From Girardinichthys multiradiatus (lineage: Eukaryota; Chordata; Actinopteri; Cyprinodontiformes; Goodeidae): a DNA stretch of 64,000 nucleotides. Where the stretch lies: positions 49,209,363 through 49,273,362 of the forward strand of contig NC_061812.1 of assembly GCF_021462225.1 (NCBI RefSeq), written 5' to 3'. A program made the position numbers and the translations under genes. Shown here piece after piece: positions 1-12,075 of this stretch. The first letter of the stretch is position 1; the number at the start of each line of letters is the position of its first letter. The notes beneath the pieces are model-generated. The model worked only from the letters and a program-made list of their open reading frames with translations, had not been told where the DNA came from and did not search any database.

Positions 1-282
1 ATGCCTGAAGGAGTGGAAGGGTACTTAGAGCTGTGAAGCATATGATATTAGTACAATTTACAACATTTACTTTCAAGTAACAATTGCAACGTGGGACAAA
101 AAATGTAAATGCATTTCCTGTCCAAATTCAAATCTCTGCAACAGCCTGAGTCCCTACTTCCTGTCAGGTCAGCCAAGCTGGTTGTTCTCCAGTGCTAAAG
201 TTTTCATTTTAGTCTCACAGCTTCGTAATAAAAAAAAAAAAACACTTCAGTAACATGCTAAGCACCCAGAAAATGTGGTCCA
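1..282. other. Unassigned AT-rich DNA
   Basis: No gene or repeat recognised. There is an A-run near 229-242. The segment ends at the target duplication of the solo LTR that follows. Confidence 0.4.
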
Positions 283-287
283 ATTTG

Positions 288-1251
288 TGTCGGGTTCTGA
301 GGTTTAGAGTGACCACAGCACAGACAAGAACTAGGCAGCTGCATGTTTAAAGGAGTCTTCTTCTTTTATTCAAAGATAAGTTCAAAAGGTTTTCCAAACT
401 TAGCAAGAACATAGCAAAAATCACTGCAGGTACAAAAACACAAATCAAAACTCCAAAAACTTAAAGAGTTGACTCTGCAGGAACATAGTAGTCAAAGCTT
501 TAGACGAGGATAGATGAACGAACCAAGGAACCAGCGAAGAACAAACAAAAACAGAGAGCTTAAGAACAGAGGGAAGTGGAGTATGGACCAATGAGATACT
601 GAGGCAGGTAATCAGATGAGAATGGAAATCAGGTGTGGACCAGGCTATAGAGAACTGAGGGAATCTGGATGGTTGCTAAGGTGACCGAACTAAAATACAA
701 AGGGAACACGAGGGAAGCTAGGCAATAACATAACCAAAGGAACCTGACTACAAAAACAAAACTATAAATAACAAAACTCAGGGAAACAGAACTAAGCAAA
801 ACTATAGACGAAGATAATAAACCAAAAGAGACATAAGAACCTAGATTAATCCTTAACTAAAGTAAACTGAGAAACTAGAGGGAATAGAAGAAACACAAAA
901 ACCTAATAATTAACAAAGAACCCATAAAGAAACCCTGACTGTAAATAAAACCTAAACCACAGAAAGGGAACCAGGACGAGGAGGAACAGAGAAAATAAAC
1001 TACTAAACAAAGAGCGCAGGTGAACAAATACCAACACATAAATAAACACAGATATACTAAATGGGAAACTAAACTAGAAACTACAAGGAAAACAAGCGAA
1101 CTAGAATAACAACGAATATAATAATAGTCATAAGAAAACCATAACAAGTAATAGAAAAGAAACCACTAAAGGAACTTAGACAAAACCCAAACTAAATGAA
1201 AGGTCGAAAACACAAGACCACCACAAAGACCAAAGATGTCGCTTCACGACA
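288..1251 (-). mobile_element. Solo LTR of an LTR retrotransposon (family A)
   Basis: The 964-bp segment has TG...CA ends and a perfect 5-bp target duplication, ATTTG, at 283-287 and 1252-1256. On the minus strand it begins TGTCGTGAAGCGACA, a short hairpin-forming terminus, and carries AATAAA at 370-365 about 77 bp before its end, as expected for an R-U5 boundary. The terminus and the pyrimidine-rich body match the solo LTR at 37572-38214. No internal gag or pol is present, so it is probably the product of LTR-LTR recombination. The short open frames inside it are not genes. A 5-bp duplication fits Gypsy, BEL or Copia groups; the superfamily is not settled. Confidence 0.85.
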
Positions 1252-1256
1252 ATTTG

Positions 1257-2999
1257 GATGTAATTTGGCACACATGCAGACCTGTGATGGGCATGTAAAC
1301 GAGTTAATTTGCATAGAGCTGGCACATGTAGAATAAGCACCGGAGGGCATAGGTGATTGCATCTTGTAAAATGCAGTTTCCAGTGCCAATGATAGTCACT
1401 CAAAATTATTTGTGAAGATCATCAGACACAGAGGATGCTTCATATACCCATAAATGATAAGACAGCATTACCAGAACTAGAGAGGTGTCTATAAGTATGG
1501 CCTAATATGGGAATCAATGGATGCCTCATAAAAGCAATAAATCCATGGTCAAACCCAACTTGTTTGTGTTTTTTTCGAAGTTTCAAAACCACTGGGATTT
1601 GCTCAGTGACCAAGCTAAGCCCTATTAGCAACACAAGCTAATAAAAATGTATTTCTCTGCATTTTGAACTTTCACATACTGTAGCAACACGTTAACTAAA
1701 GGAGGCTGTATTGTACTGTATATGAAAGATTTATTGCAGTAGATTTCACCAAAGGTGCACCCCCACCCTCTGATTTTTACAGTTTCTATTATATAAAAGG
1801 AAGCCACACTGAATTCTGATGATTAGGTCTATGGGAAACCCTGGGCTTTCCCACATAAAATTTTGATTTCATGGATGTGTTCTCTTTAATTTTCCAACTT
1901 AAAGGTTGGAAAATTGTATTTCTGAGTCAAAAGGGAATGCATGGTCAAATCTTATACTTCAAATAATCATGCAGTGCCAATGACTTGGACCATTCTTTTA
2001 TTTTGTTTGATCACTTTTTTGTTTTCATGAAATTACAAAACAAATTGTTGTGGTTTTAAAATGTCAATCAGTGTAGAGGTATTTGGGTAAATAAATATTA
2101 ACTGGACTTGTACTTGGTCAGTCTTATGCAGTACTGTAATGTCAATAAAAAATCAAACACAAAAAATAAACAGACTTCGACAAAAAATGATCAGCCTTGT
2201 ACCTTTAGCGTGGCCCTACATGGTGTTTAAAAAAGCACTTCAAAAGGTACTTTTCTCTACACTGAGGAGACAAGAAGTGCTGAGAAATCATGATTCTTAT
2301 ATACAAACAGGCATCAAGAGCAATCTTGAGCAGTCATCCATCAGGTTTTCCTTTGTAGATGTAGGTAGTCTGGCAGCAGGGTCATCGGTCAGCGTCTGGT
2401 TTACACCTCTCCCTCTCTCTGTTCCAGCCGGGAGTGCCCTGACTGCTGAGAGGTCACGGTATTGATCTGGGTCTTAGTTGGGAGCCCTTGACCTGTGCCT
2501 CCATTTAAAAGCTATAAAGAAAGTCCCGTTCCTATCTAATGTTTTCCACAAAGGTGGTGGTGGAGGCAGAGGACACCTGCACTTTGTCAGTGTGTTTAGG
2601 TTAGGAGCTGTGGCTGATCCAGCCAGCTGGGCCTTTCTAGCCTTACATCCAACAACACTTACAAAAGCAGAGGGGAAAAGCAACACAGAAAGCTATTACA
2701 TTAAGCCTTATTTATGGTCTTTGATGAAGAACTCACTATCTAACTTGAACATTAGCTGGATTCATTGATGCAAAGCACTTATGGAGCTCATCTAGCGTCT
2801 AGTGCTAAGATGCTTGTCTGCCATAAATATTAGGTTTAAGGAATATTTTACCCTGTCAAACATAGCTACACAACTGCTTTTACCAGAATAAATCTTTGAA
2901 TGATTGTTGAAAAATTCTTGGCTCGCGTTGCCTTATGTCTTACAACTCTGTTGCCTTCACAGTTACCAGAACTATTTTTCTGCATTATAACAAGTATAT
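1257..2999. other. Unassigned DNA with two short plus-strand open frames
   Basis: Open frames at 2139-2465 (108 codons) and 2478-2768 (96 codons) are adjacent and in different frames. I do not recognise either product. The stretch 2260-2690 is less AT-rich than its surroundings, so it could be an old exon, UTR or repeat. No splice-site arrangement or domain supports a gene call. Confidence 0.3.
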
Positions 3000-3002
3000 A
3001 TT

Positions 3003-3345
3003 GCTGTGAAAAAGTATTTACCTCCTAACAGATTTCTAGCGATTTAACTTTTTGCCATAGTTTGTTTGATATCAAACAAACTTTGATAACAGACAAAGAT
3101 AACCTGAGTAAAAAAAAAAATGTTTTCACAGGATTTCATTCATTAAGGGAAAACCTAAACCTAGTGGTTGTTCCATCCTTGGCAGCAACAGCTTTGGTAA
3201 AATGTTTGATATAACTCATAATGAGTCTGTGACATCACTGTTGAGGAATTTTGGCCCACTCTCCTCAGCAGAATTGTTTTAACTCAAACACATTGGAGGG
3301 TTTTCCAGGTTTTCTACACCACTACACCATCTCAAGCAGATTTGG
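3003..3345 (-). pseudogene. Tc1/mariner transposase C-terminal relic
   Basis: Read on the minus strand from about 3310 to 3170, the segment encodes the end of a Tc1-type transposase: KPSNV, then a QFC..EWAKIPQ motif, then RLI.SYIKHFTKAVAAK. In the family this follows the third acidic catalytic residue. Two in-frame TGA codons (3265-3267 and 3235-3237, minus strand) interrupt it, so it is dead. The flank at 3003-3170 matches the terminal part of the same fish element (the phrase gtgaaaaagtatttacc). The N-terminal two-thirds, including the DNA-binding helices and catalytic aspartates, is missing. A frame of this kind is expected as decayed background in fish genomes. Confidence 0.75.
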
Positions 3346-3544
3346 TAAGTCCAGACTGTGCAGATTTCATGGTTCCATCAATTAGAGCAAATTGTCCAGA
3401 TCATGAAGAAGCATCCCCATGACATCACACAACAACCACCATGTGTGTATGTATGATGTTCTTTTCTGAAATGTTGTTAGTTTACATCAGATGTAATGGG
3501 ACACACAACCTTCAAAAATTTCACTTTTTCAGAATAGTTTCCTA

Positions 3545-3920
3545 AAAGTCAACATGTGTATCTGGGCCCCATATTAGTTTTGTCTGGGCTGAATGGGTAA
3601 CAAGTGGGACTGGGCACACATGGTTCCTACTTGGGCTGAGTACACGGAGTCTATTTGGGAAAACCCAGATGGGCACCGTGTGGAAGTCCTAGCTGGATCT
3701 CAGTTGGGCAATGAGAAAATAAGTTAGAAATGGGCAACACACCTTAGACCCACATGGGTTTATTAAATGGGTTACAGATAGGTAAATGCAGTCAATCCCA
3801 CATAGGCTTAAACCATTGGTCCTAGGTAGGACTTAAGTGGGTAATGAGAGCATCAGCCAAAAATTCTTAACAATCTAAGACCCACATGGGTTTGTTATCT
3901 GGTCAATTAGTTTGCCCTCC
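3545..3920. repeat. TGGG-rich degenerate tandem repeat, block A
   Basis: Repeated phrases such as acccacatgggttt, taggtaaatgcagtcaatccc and gttagaaatgggcaa recur with a period of roughly 170-200 bp. The same phrases return in blocks at 5325-5735 and, in the opposite sense, at about 7940-9070. Confidence 0.6.
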
Positions 3921-5324
3921 TTCAGCTGCTCTACATTCTCTCTGCCTTAGCTGCGACTCTTTGCCTCTGATTAGCTCCTCTGGTTTGCAGTTCTCTGCAC
4001 TTCAAATGAGGCCATACTCCAAAATGGAAAAATAGCCACGTCAGCTGCCACTGTCTGGATAGAGTTGAGTCAACGGCTGGAAAGCAAGATGTCTGAAAAG
4101 GCCCTGTATACTTTTGTGAAGTTGAACAGAGAACATCAGATCATCTTTGGAAATCAGTGATAAGGCAGATGATCCTGAAAGTAGTGTTGACACAGAGTTA
4201 GCCTGAAGTTGCAAGTCTCCCATACAAAAAACTGTCAGGTTTTGCAGCTTGATGATCCCTTTTAAGAATGGGTGGAACTAAACCCCAAACCAATCTTTTT
4301 TGCAGATAACCTGTATAAATTGGGCCTTAAGGGTGCTATCTTTATGTTACTGTGCAATTTTTTACATTTTCATGTAAACTTGTTTAATTCTGCAATATTT
4401 TTCCTAAAACCGTCTTACTGCTGCCCTCTTTGGGTTGAACAATGGTTACTGCAGTTGAATTTTTCTATAGGTTCAAACAGTACAATTTGGAACATGTCTA
4501 TGTCATAGCCCTAAATTCAAGTATAAAACCATCTCACTCAGACACACGCCCTCGAAGCGAGTCAAGAGTTGGAATTGCTAGCATTGATCGTAGCGTTTCA
4601 GGCATTACCTTTGATCCTATGCTTTCCTTGAGATAATACAAATCTACATGTAAATGTAAACTTTCCGAAGGTTTGTTACTGCTTTGACTGTTAGCCTATG
4701 TTAGCAATGATTCTTCTTACATCACTTTACCACTCAGAACCTGGACCCATTCTGTCCTCCATTGCCCTGGCAGCACCAACTTTGGGCATCCCCAAGTCAC
4801 AGCTTTGAGCCAGCGGCTCGAACTGTTAAGGCACAGGCCCCCTGGGTTCCATAAAGCCTGCCGCAATCTCCAGGATTGAAAAGGGGGTGAAAAACCTTCC
4901 ACCTCAAAAGACCGATTTGTGGTAAATTTCCAGCATTGCTCTGCTCACTCTTGTCTTCCTGACGACACCCCTGCTTAACCCCCTCCTCTCATCCCCACAC
5001 TTGGTGTCTCTTGGCACTGCCCACTTTGGTGGCATTTTTTTTTTTTATTTGTCTGGGGGCAAGGTTATGCTTTTACATTGAGTTTAGTTCTACTTTAAAT
5101 TTATTCCTAAAAAAGTGAAATACAATGACAAGGTTTCTCCTTTTGGGAAAAGGGAATACACAATTTTGACGCTTGGCACTTGGACTCATGTCATAAATTA
5201 TCTATTTGGAAGAAGGTCAAAAACACTTGTACATTTGTGTTCAAGATAGCCAAAGTCTATGTAACTGCCACCAATACCTACATAGAGATCAGAGGCCTTT
5301 GTAATGAGTGTTCTGGTAAATAGG
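3921..5324. other. Unassigned DNA between two tandem-repeat blocks
   Basis: No gene or repeat family recognised. Short open frames (for example 4272-4508 and 4717-4902) have no recognisable domain. A T-run lies at about 5034-5047. The segment may be an insertion that split one repeat array, because the same repeat unit lies on both sides. Confidence 0.3.
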
Positions 5325-5735
5325 AAAATACATTCAATTCCACTTAGGCTTAAACCATAGGACCTACCTAGGTAAGATATCTATCTTAGGTAAGAGAACA
5401 CTGAGTTAGAAATGGGAATTACGCCAAAGACCTACATGCATAAATAGTCAGACATACACAGGGTTCAGCCAAGGGTCCTAACTAGTCCTCAACTGAGTAT
5501 GGAAAACATTGAGATTAAAATGGGTAACCAGACCCAGATATATAAGTAGGTCACGGACAGGTAAGTACAGTTAATCCCACATAGCTTTAAACCATGGGTC
5601 CTAGGCTCAAAAGTAGGTAATAAACAGTTAGAAATGGGAATCACACATGGGTTTGTTATGTGGGTTAGAGATTAGTAAAGACAGTCAATCCCATATAGAC
5701 TATATAGTTAGTTCATGTTACATTGGCATTTAGTG
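5325..5735. repeat. TGGG-rich degenerate tandem repeat, block B
   Basis: About three imperfect units continue the pattern of block A: ttagaaatggga, cacatgggtttgtta and cagt(t/c)aatcccacata recur at intervals of about 120-190 bp. Heavily diverged, with no coding capacity. Confidence 0.6.
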
Positions 5736-5789
5736 ACTGGAATGAGCAGGAGGTTTGAAGCAGAGGTGCAGACCAGCAGGTGTTTATTC

Positions 5790-6322
5790 ACCGACATTTA
5801 ACGTGACACTGGTAGCCTCTGCTATCTTCTACGTTGGTCTGCTAGTGGAGCACCTGCACAGAGCGGGACAGGAGTAGACCGGACAAGCTTGTCAGGAGGG
5901 CCAGTTCAGTTGTTGTCTATCCCCTGGACTCTACAGTGGAGGTGTGGGAGAGGATGATATTGGACAAACTGAAATCTATCATGAACAATGCCTTCCACCC
6001 CCTCTAAGACACTGGACATTCTGGGCAGCTCCTTCAGCAGAAGGCTGCACCTGGAGCAATGAAACATATATTATTCATATGTCCTCTTTCTATGTATATA
6101 GAGTACATATTTGTTGTAACTTTGTATTAGTTTTTGCATTTATTTTTTATATTTAGTGGTTATTGTTTGTGCAGCTTTGTTTGCACTATTTACATTATCT
6201 GTTTTTATTAATAATTTTCTTTAAACTATCATCCTAGAAGTGTACCGTTTTTACTCTGTCATGCTGCTGTGACAAATCAATGCCTTGGGGGGTGAATAAA
6301 GTCTCATATTACCTTATCTTAT
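5790..6322 (+). pseudogene. 3' end of a CR1/L2-like LINE
   Basis: The plus strand from about 5910 encodes the C-terminal tail of a fish CR1/L2-type reverse transcriptase: LDSTVEVWERM, then LDKLKSIMNNAFHPL, then, after a stop and a frameshift, LDILGSSFSRRLHL. An AT-rich 3' UTR follows, ending GGGGGGTGAATAAAGTCTC and short CTTAT repeats near 6310-6322, the usual 3' end of this LINE group. Only the last part of the element is present, as expected from 5' truncation during target-primed reverse transcription. Clade assignment rests on motif memory and is tentative. Confidence 0.7.
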
Positions 6323-6429
6323 GTGTAGCAACGTACAAAACAAACCTGCAGGACACATGGGGTCTCAGCAGCAGCTCAACATGATCTTGACTGCCAGCCT
6401 CTAATCTACTTCCACCTTATTTTAACAGA

Positions 6430-6453
6430 CCCCCCCCCCCCCCCCCCCCCCCC
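6430..6453. repeat. Poly-C run, 24 bp
   Basis: Uninterrupted C24 on the plus strand. Length is liable to vary between individuals or to be a sequencing artefact. Confidence 0.95.
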
Positions 6454-7026
6454 AAACATTACCACACATCTTAACACATCAATCTTTACAATTAATTTTA
6501 GAGATTAGTTAAGGTTTACTTGTTAGCTCTGCACGAGTATCCATTCAATTAATGTTTTTGTTTTGTTCACAGGACAGGCCTTGATCAAATTTATTCCTTA
6601 ATTTTTTTGTTACTTGTCTTGTAATCATCCTATAAGATCCATGCCACCCGATAAAGAGGCTATAAGTTACCTGGAGCAAATAATCTGTTTCAGTAGTATC
6701 TTGCAACCAGCTAGCAGGAGCAGTTGGCAAAGACACTAGCTTAAAACAGCTACGGCCTACATTAAAGGTATTATGAATAATTAAAGGTATTATTAACAAA
6801 CAAAATGACAGAAACTAATCTACCAGTTAATATGAGGTAAATTTTAACGTTAAGAGGTAGTTACATCACCACCTGGTCTAAAGTGACCAGATTTCTAAAA
6901 TTAAATCATGTCTAGCTCAGAGATAAAAAAAAAAAATTAAAACTGGGACGGTTATGGTTTCATTTATGTTTACATATTTAAACAATGAAAATCAAGTGTA
7001 ACAGTCGGAATGTGTCTTTCCACACT
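6454..7026. other. Unassigned AT-rich DNA
   Basis: Nothing recognised. A minus-strand open frame at 6545-6799 has no identifiable domain. Confidence 0.3.
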
Positions 7027-7190
7027 GTTGTTGCCAAAATCATCCGTATTAAGACAATAAAAGACCTGAAATATTTCAGTTAGTGTGCAATGAATTTAAA
7101 ATATATGAATGTTAAATTTTCATCATGACATTATGGAAAATAATTAACTTTATCACAATATGCTAATATTTTGAGAAGGACCTGTAAATG
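7027..7190. mobile_element. End fragment of a fish DNA-transposon-like repeat
   Basis: The run agacctgaaatatttcagtt, tgtgcaatgaat, attatggaaaataat, tatcacaatatgctaat and tttgagaaggacctgta matches, from memory, the terminal part of a very common teleost dispersed repeat of Tc1/mariner type. Only one end is present and there is no coding sequence. Confidence 0.6.
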
Positions 7191-7935
7191 CCACTCCTGC
7201 CTGTTCTTCAGGGTGATCACTCTGTTCTGAAGGAACTTCACCATGCCCACCTCTGATGTTCGTTTTAGGTTATGTCGGGGTTTCTGCAACATTCGCTATT
7301 TCACACATCCATGCAACTTACCATTGCTGACAACCAATCAAACATATTACTTTTTAGTTTAGTTAAATAAAATGCTTTCCTAAAAAACGACTTCCTCCTT
7401 TAGTTCCCTGTTTGTTGCAGTCCTTAAGTCAGGCTGTTACAGAATATAAGTAAGAATTTGTCCCTACCAGGCTGTAAAGTGATTTAAATTTAGCGAGAAA
7501 TAAACGAAATAAAATACAAATTTCAAAACAAAGACAAAAACAAAATGGTACAAAATACTAAATATTTAAATAATTTGTTTAATTCTATTAAATAATTTAA
7601 AGATGATGGAGGTTCTTTCTCCCATTTTTACGCATATATTTCCTGTTTTTAGTGTTACAGGATATTTTAATTCTTACTTTTCTTACCTTTAGGTAGTTAT
7701 GATAGTAAAAAATAGTTTTCTAAAATTTAAATAGTAGCTACAATCTATATTTAATTGATCACACTGCCTGCTTGTGTTGAAAAGTGGGGGAAAAATTGGT
7801 ATGTGTTCCCTGCTCCTTTTTGTCATGACTATAAAAAAAAAGTTACTTTCATGTTGGTGGTCATTTCAGATCATCATTTATTGAATGTTCTGTGACATCC
7901 TGAAAATGTCTTACAGCCAATACTTTGAATTTTCC
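7191..7935. other. Unassigned AT-rich DNA
   Basis: No gene, RNA or repeat recognised. Confidence 0.3.
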
Positions 7936-8154
7936 TATTAAGGCTCCACCTAGGGCCCAGAGGCATACTGCATCAAACCTGAATAGGCAGCTAAAATGAG
8001 GCCATTATTTTATTTGTAAATGGACAATCCCACATATACATCACATTTTGTTCCTATGTAGAACCTATATAGTACTCAGAAATTTATGGTCGGATCCAGA
8101 TGGGTTTTGTTTATCTTACCCTGCTTGGCCTAATTTGGGGCCCAGAGTGTTCCT

Positions 8155-8575
8155 GCTGTTATGCAATCAGGATGCTTATATTATTTAACATTTAATTAAA
8201 TAACCATTTGGTTTGTCAAGTATTGTCCTAGGAATACTGGCCTAATATGGCACAGGTATTAGAACAATAGAAAGTGTGACTTGAGCAATGGAATTAATAA
8301 ACAGCAAACTCTACACACATATGGAATAAATTCACAACTTCTCCTTAAAATATAAAAACATATTAACCAAAACAATTTAAATTCAAAAAAAATATTTAAA
8401 TTTAGGAACTCTTGACTACGCTAGAGCCATTCACTTAAAACTACCAAGCAAAATGAAGGAACAAGAAACCCCCCCAAAAAAGCCAAAATGGATGAAAACC
8501 ATAACCAATAAAACGATGCAATATTACCACTCAGTTTTATCTGTTTGAGAACCAAGGTTTATCTTGAGAAATTTG
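8155..8575 (+). repeat. Dispersed repeat D1, copy 1
   Basis: This stretch aligns by eye with 16126-16560 in the same orientation. Shared phrases include aattaggatgct or its variant, tatttaa.atttaattaaataac, tattgtcct.tgaatac, tatggaataaattcaca and gaaccaaggttt.tcttgag. The copies are diverged by substitutions and small indels. No coding potential; class unknown. Confidence 0.7.
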
Positions 8576-9051
8576 GAAATGTTAACAAACAATATTAACA
8601 CGGGGCCCTCATTTAATATAGGAACAACCCCACTTGCGACCCATATGTTTCCCATATAGCTTTTATATAAGACCCTCTTAGAACTTAAATGAGGGACCCA
8701 GATGGGTTTTGTGTTTCTGACCCAGCTGGGTCCCAGTTTATGCCCAGAGTTGTCTTTAACCAAACCTATATAGGCTACTAACCTGGCACATTTCTTTAAC
8801 CTGCGGACAATCCCACTTACAGCCCATACTTTGCCCTCATATACTACCCATAAACTACCCACATTCAAGTTAAGTGTGAAACCCATATGGGTTTTGTATT
8901 TCTGTAATTCTAAGCTTGGTCCCACTTTAGGCTCTGAGTCGTCCTTTATTAAATCTATATTGGCTGTTAAGATGGGATCTTTGATTAACCTGTCAACAAT
9001 CCCATTTGAGGCCCATATTTCCTGCTCTCGTCCTACCCATATGGCCCCCAC
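8524..9051 (-). other. 175-codon open frame through a tandem repeat
   Basis: An ATG-started frame without stops crosses the repeat array. Its product has three imperfect copies: MGAIWV... at residue 1, VGSLWV... at 64 and MGNIWV... at 133, each followed by a W(A/V)..G(I/V)V stretch. The unit lengths are multiples of three (63 and 69 codons), which keeps the frame open across units. No signal peptide, membrane segment or known domain is visible. It may be a coding minisatellite of a transposon or a chance product of in-phase repeats; there is no evidence of expression. I do not treat it as a gene. Confidence 0.4.
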
Positions 9052-9070
9052 ATATGAATGTTGACTGGGC

Positions 9071-9700
9071 TTTTCTAATGCCTCTTATGCCACAGTCTCT
9101 TGACCCAATGTAAGTAGGTAAAGAAAAGCTTAAATGAATGAGTTTATGCTTAAATGAATTTCCAGTGGGTCTGCGACTGAATACTAATCTTCCTGAAGTT
9201 ACAACTGAGCTAAATATCATTAGCATGTGGTTTTGCTGTTATTCCAAGCTGAAGTATGCGTAGAATCTGTAGCGTCTGATAGATCTGTTTCACTGTTTGT
9301 GTTTTTCACCTGAAACAGCTGTGAACTAATGTTAAAACAGGCTTATATGAGTTTACCTGCCCAATGGTTGTTAGGCAGTATTTTATTTTAGGTCGTTCCA
9401 GGTGAAATATATTTTTACTTTATGTCTGACCCATTCTTAATATTTGCATCTCCTTGTGACACAAAATATTTTATCATTTTAACTTTTAATTCATGTGGAC
9501 TTAAGTGTGAACTTTTTGTCGGAGTTAATTTCCTTTATTTGTTCCTTTTGTACCACTATTCCACACAGACCACAGATAATACAAATCACCAAGTATTGCT
9601 AAATTTTTGGATTCGTTACATGTTCATCCAGGAGGAGTGCTAGAAGTCATTGACTTGATGAAATCTGCTGGGTTTCATTAGATAGAAAAACTTTTTATCC
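9071..9700. other. Unassigned AT-rich DNA
   Basis: No gene recognised. The plus-strand open frame at 9422-9643 has no domain. Confidence 0.3.
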
Positions 9701-9799
9701 AATTTGAATAAATAACTGAATCTGACTGCACTGTTCAATAGTTAGAATTAATTGGAATGTATGTGCCTGACGTGAAATCTGTGTAATTAGATTGAATTG

Positions 9800-10260
9800 A
9801 CTTAGCCCATTTTAAAGTTACCCACCTTTCACACAATGCAACAGGCAACAAAACTCTCCTCCCTCCCTGTTGGATGGAGTAAGGGGGAGTCAGGTTTAGC
9901 CTAAACCAGCTCAGTTATGGTTGAGGTGCAAACACACCCTCCATTTCTGCTAACTGTGTGACCCCTTCTCTTTTCCAATGATTATAATCAGTCTGACAGA
10001 GAGAGGTACCCCCAATCCTTGTGGTTTTTAGTATAACAATGGCCACCAGTGGGCTCTACATGGACAAACTTTATCAGTTTATTATTTTACTTAGTACCTC
10101 TACACATAGCCCATTCTAAAATGGCCAAACTCTAACACTCAGTAGTTTAATCTAACCTCCCCAACAACCCTATACCATTCCAAACCCTTTGTGAAGTGCC
10201 TTGAGACGACATGTGTTGTGAATTGGTGCTATATAAATAAAACTGAATTGAATTGAATTG
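9800..10260 (+). mobile_element. LINE 3' UTR and tail (L2-like)
   Basis: The segment ends gtgaagtgccttgagacgac, then tgaattggtgctatataaat, then aaaactgaattgaattgaattg. This is the conserved 3' tail of an abundant fish L2-type LINE or its dependent SINE, with a terminal GAATT-type short repeat at 10240-10262. The upstream part (ggtacccccaatccttgtgg, cagtgggctcta) is 3' UTR of the same family. There is no coding sequence; 5' truncated. Confidence 0.7.
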
Positions 10261-11820
10261 GAATTCTTGGAATTTTGCAAATTTTCAAGTCCAATTTGTG
10301 ATGCCCTAAGATTCAATTATGACACAGGTACGATAAATAAACATAAATCGTGAGATTTGGCTTGATTTGCATGAATATTGTCAAGAATTCAGTTTTAAAA
10401 GAATCTATTAAGAATGTTGCACAGGGTTAGGAATCAGTTAACAATATGCAAAATGTATTTAAGAATCAGGTACAATTAAAAGTTGAATTCATCACTAAAA
10501 TTGATAATTGGTTGGATTTTCTATGCCTCATATCCTTACCTTACAAGCATGGAAGAATCTGCTTCTATACTTACGAGCCTTACCCAATACCACACAGAGT
10601 TACTGAAAGTATTCCAAGAACGACTTACGAGTTTTCTCAGGGTAGTATTACTTCTTAGGTTCCTTGTGTCTAAAGTTACGACTTGAAGCAGGCAAGAAGT
10701 CAAATTGTAGCAAAGATAAAAGACATGAAAGATAATAATAAAAAGACAGTTATTTAATGGTTTAACAAAGGGAGACTGTTGTATTTTCATATAAGGCCAG
10801 ATTATTTTGGATAGCTTTTTTTCTCTAAATAAATGAAATAATAATTTCAAAACACCTTTCTGTATTTACCCGGGTTTTCTTTGTCAGATATTAAAATGAG
10901 TTTGATCTGAAACTAAGTAAATAAGTAGAAGTTTTTTAAAGGGACAGACAGTTGTTTGCAGCATTTTGGTCTGTGCTGTGAAAATTTTAAAAGAATGTCG
11001 TTGTGTATGAGGTTGCTTCTAAGTGCGCTAATAATAAAAAGAAGCAGCTAAACCTCACCATGAAAATGTCAAACTCAGGTCAGTTAAATCTGGGGTAGTT
11101 TTTAGAACATAACATCATAATTTTTCCATCTTCTCATTTCCTAAAATATTTGACATGTTAACATATTCATTATGTTGTGGGACCTCTGAAATGATTTGAT
11201 GAGTGATCCTAATGATCAGTGTAATTATGGCGCTTCATAAAATTATTTCTGCCTGTAAATAAATCTCTGCCTGGATTTTAAAGCAAAGGTTACCACCACC
11301 TCTTCGCATCAAATAAATGTGTCCACGTTAGACTAGATAATACAATGGGAATCGGATACAAAGATGTTCCAGAACTTATTCTCAGTTTACAGATGCAGAT
11401 GTTTACATAAACTCAGTATGAGAATGAATCTCAAATAGTGTATTTGATCTATTTTTCTAAAAAAAAAAAAGACCATTATTTTTAAAAGCCGTTATTGTTT
11501 CCAGTAACTTTATGCTCTCTCTGCATTTTCTATTCACTACGTTCGATTTTGTGTGCTCACCTTGCTTTTTTTCCCCATAGGTCTACTGTCTGTGATTCTC
11601 TCTTAAAGGCCATTAGCTGAGCTACTGCTGTAATTAAATCCATGTACTCAGATTTTGTTTTCCAAAGAAAGTACGCCTGGACCTGTGTTTTAATTTGTTT
11701 TTCTGTGTATGCTTTCTGTCTTCTCAAACCTTGCAGTTGATTGTTCATTCACACTGTGACTGATTATGTTGAAAGTTTCTTACTATTTTAAGTGAGTCAT
11801 TCACTTCCACTGTCGCCTTA
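10261..11820. other. Unassigned AT-rich DNA
   Basis: No gene recognised. Overlapping short open frames at 10446-10850 on both strands have no domain. An A-run lies at about 11460-11471. Confidence 0.3.
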
Positions 11821-12075
11821 TGCTTGCTCGGGATAATTAGGGTTATTGACTTCATGTAGTTGGCTGGTCCAAAAACTGAATTGGACTATTTTGTACTACA
11901 ATGAGTATCGGATTGAACTGTGTCCTTAAATTTAATTGGTCCATATGATTGGATTGCATTGGTATGACTTTGATTTGTTTAATTGGGAATGAATTTGAGT
12001 CTTTTTTTCTGGCTTTTGTCCACAATGAGTGACTTGAGATATTTGTTGTGAACTTGCACTATATAAATCAACTAA
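11821..12075 (+). mobile_element. Diverged L2-like LINE/SINE tail
   Basis: The stretch ends with cttgagat.tttgttgtgaa and cactatataaat, a decayed version of the tail at 10200-10260. The upstream part is rich in gaattgga-type words, as in the 3' UTR of this group. Confidence 0.45.

Larger units (their letters stand above)
7940..9070. repeat. TGGG-rich tandem repeat, block C, split by a dispersed repeat
   Basis: Units share cccagatgggttttgt, tgggtcccagttta.gcccagagt.gtcct, and aacaatcccat.t.aggcccata. One unit lies at about 7940-8150 and three more at about 8575-9070; a different dispersed repeat (8155-8575) separates them. Unit spacing in the right part is 189 and about 207 bp. Confidence 0.65.

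Noticed and set aside
875..1634. Several short minus-strand frames with hydrophobic products
   Set aside because: Those up to 1251 lie inside a solo LTR; the rest have no domain or conserved pattern.
2139..2768. A two-exon host gene
   Set aside because: The two open frames have no recognisable domain, and no convincing splice sites connect them.
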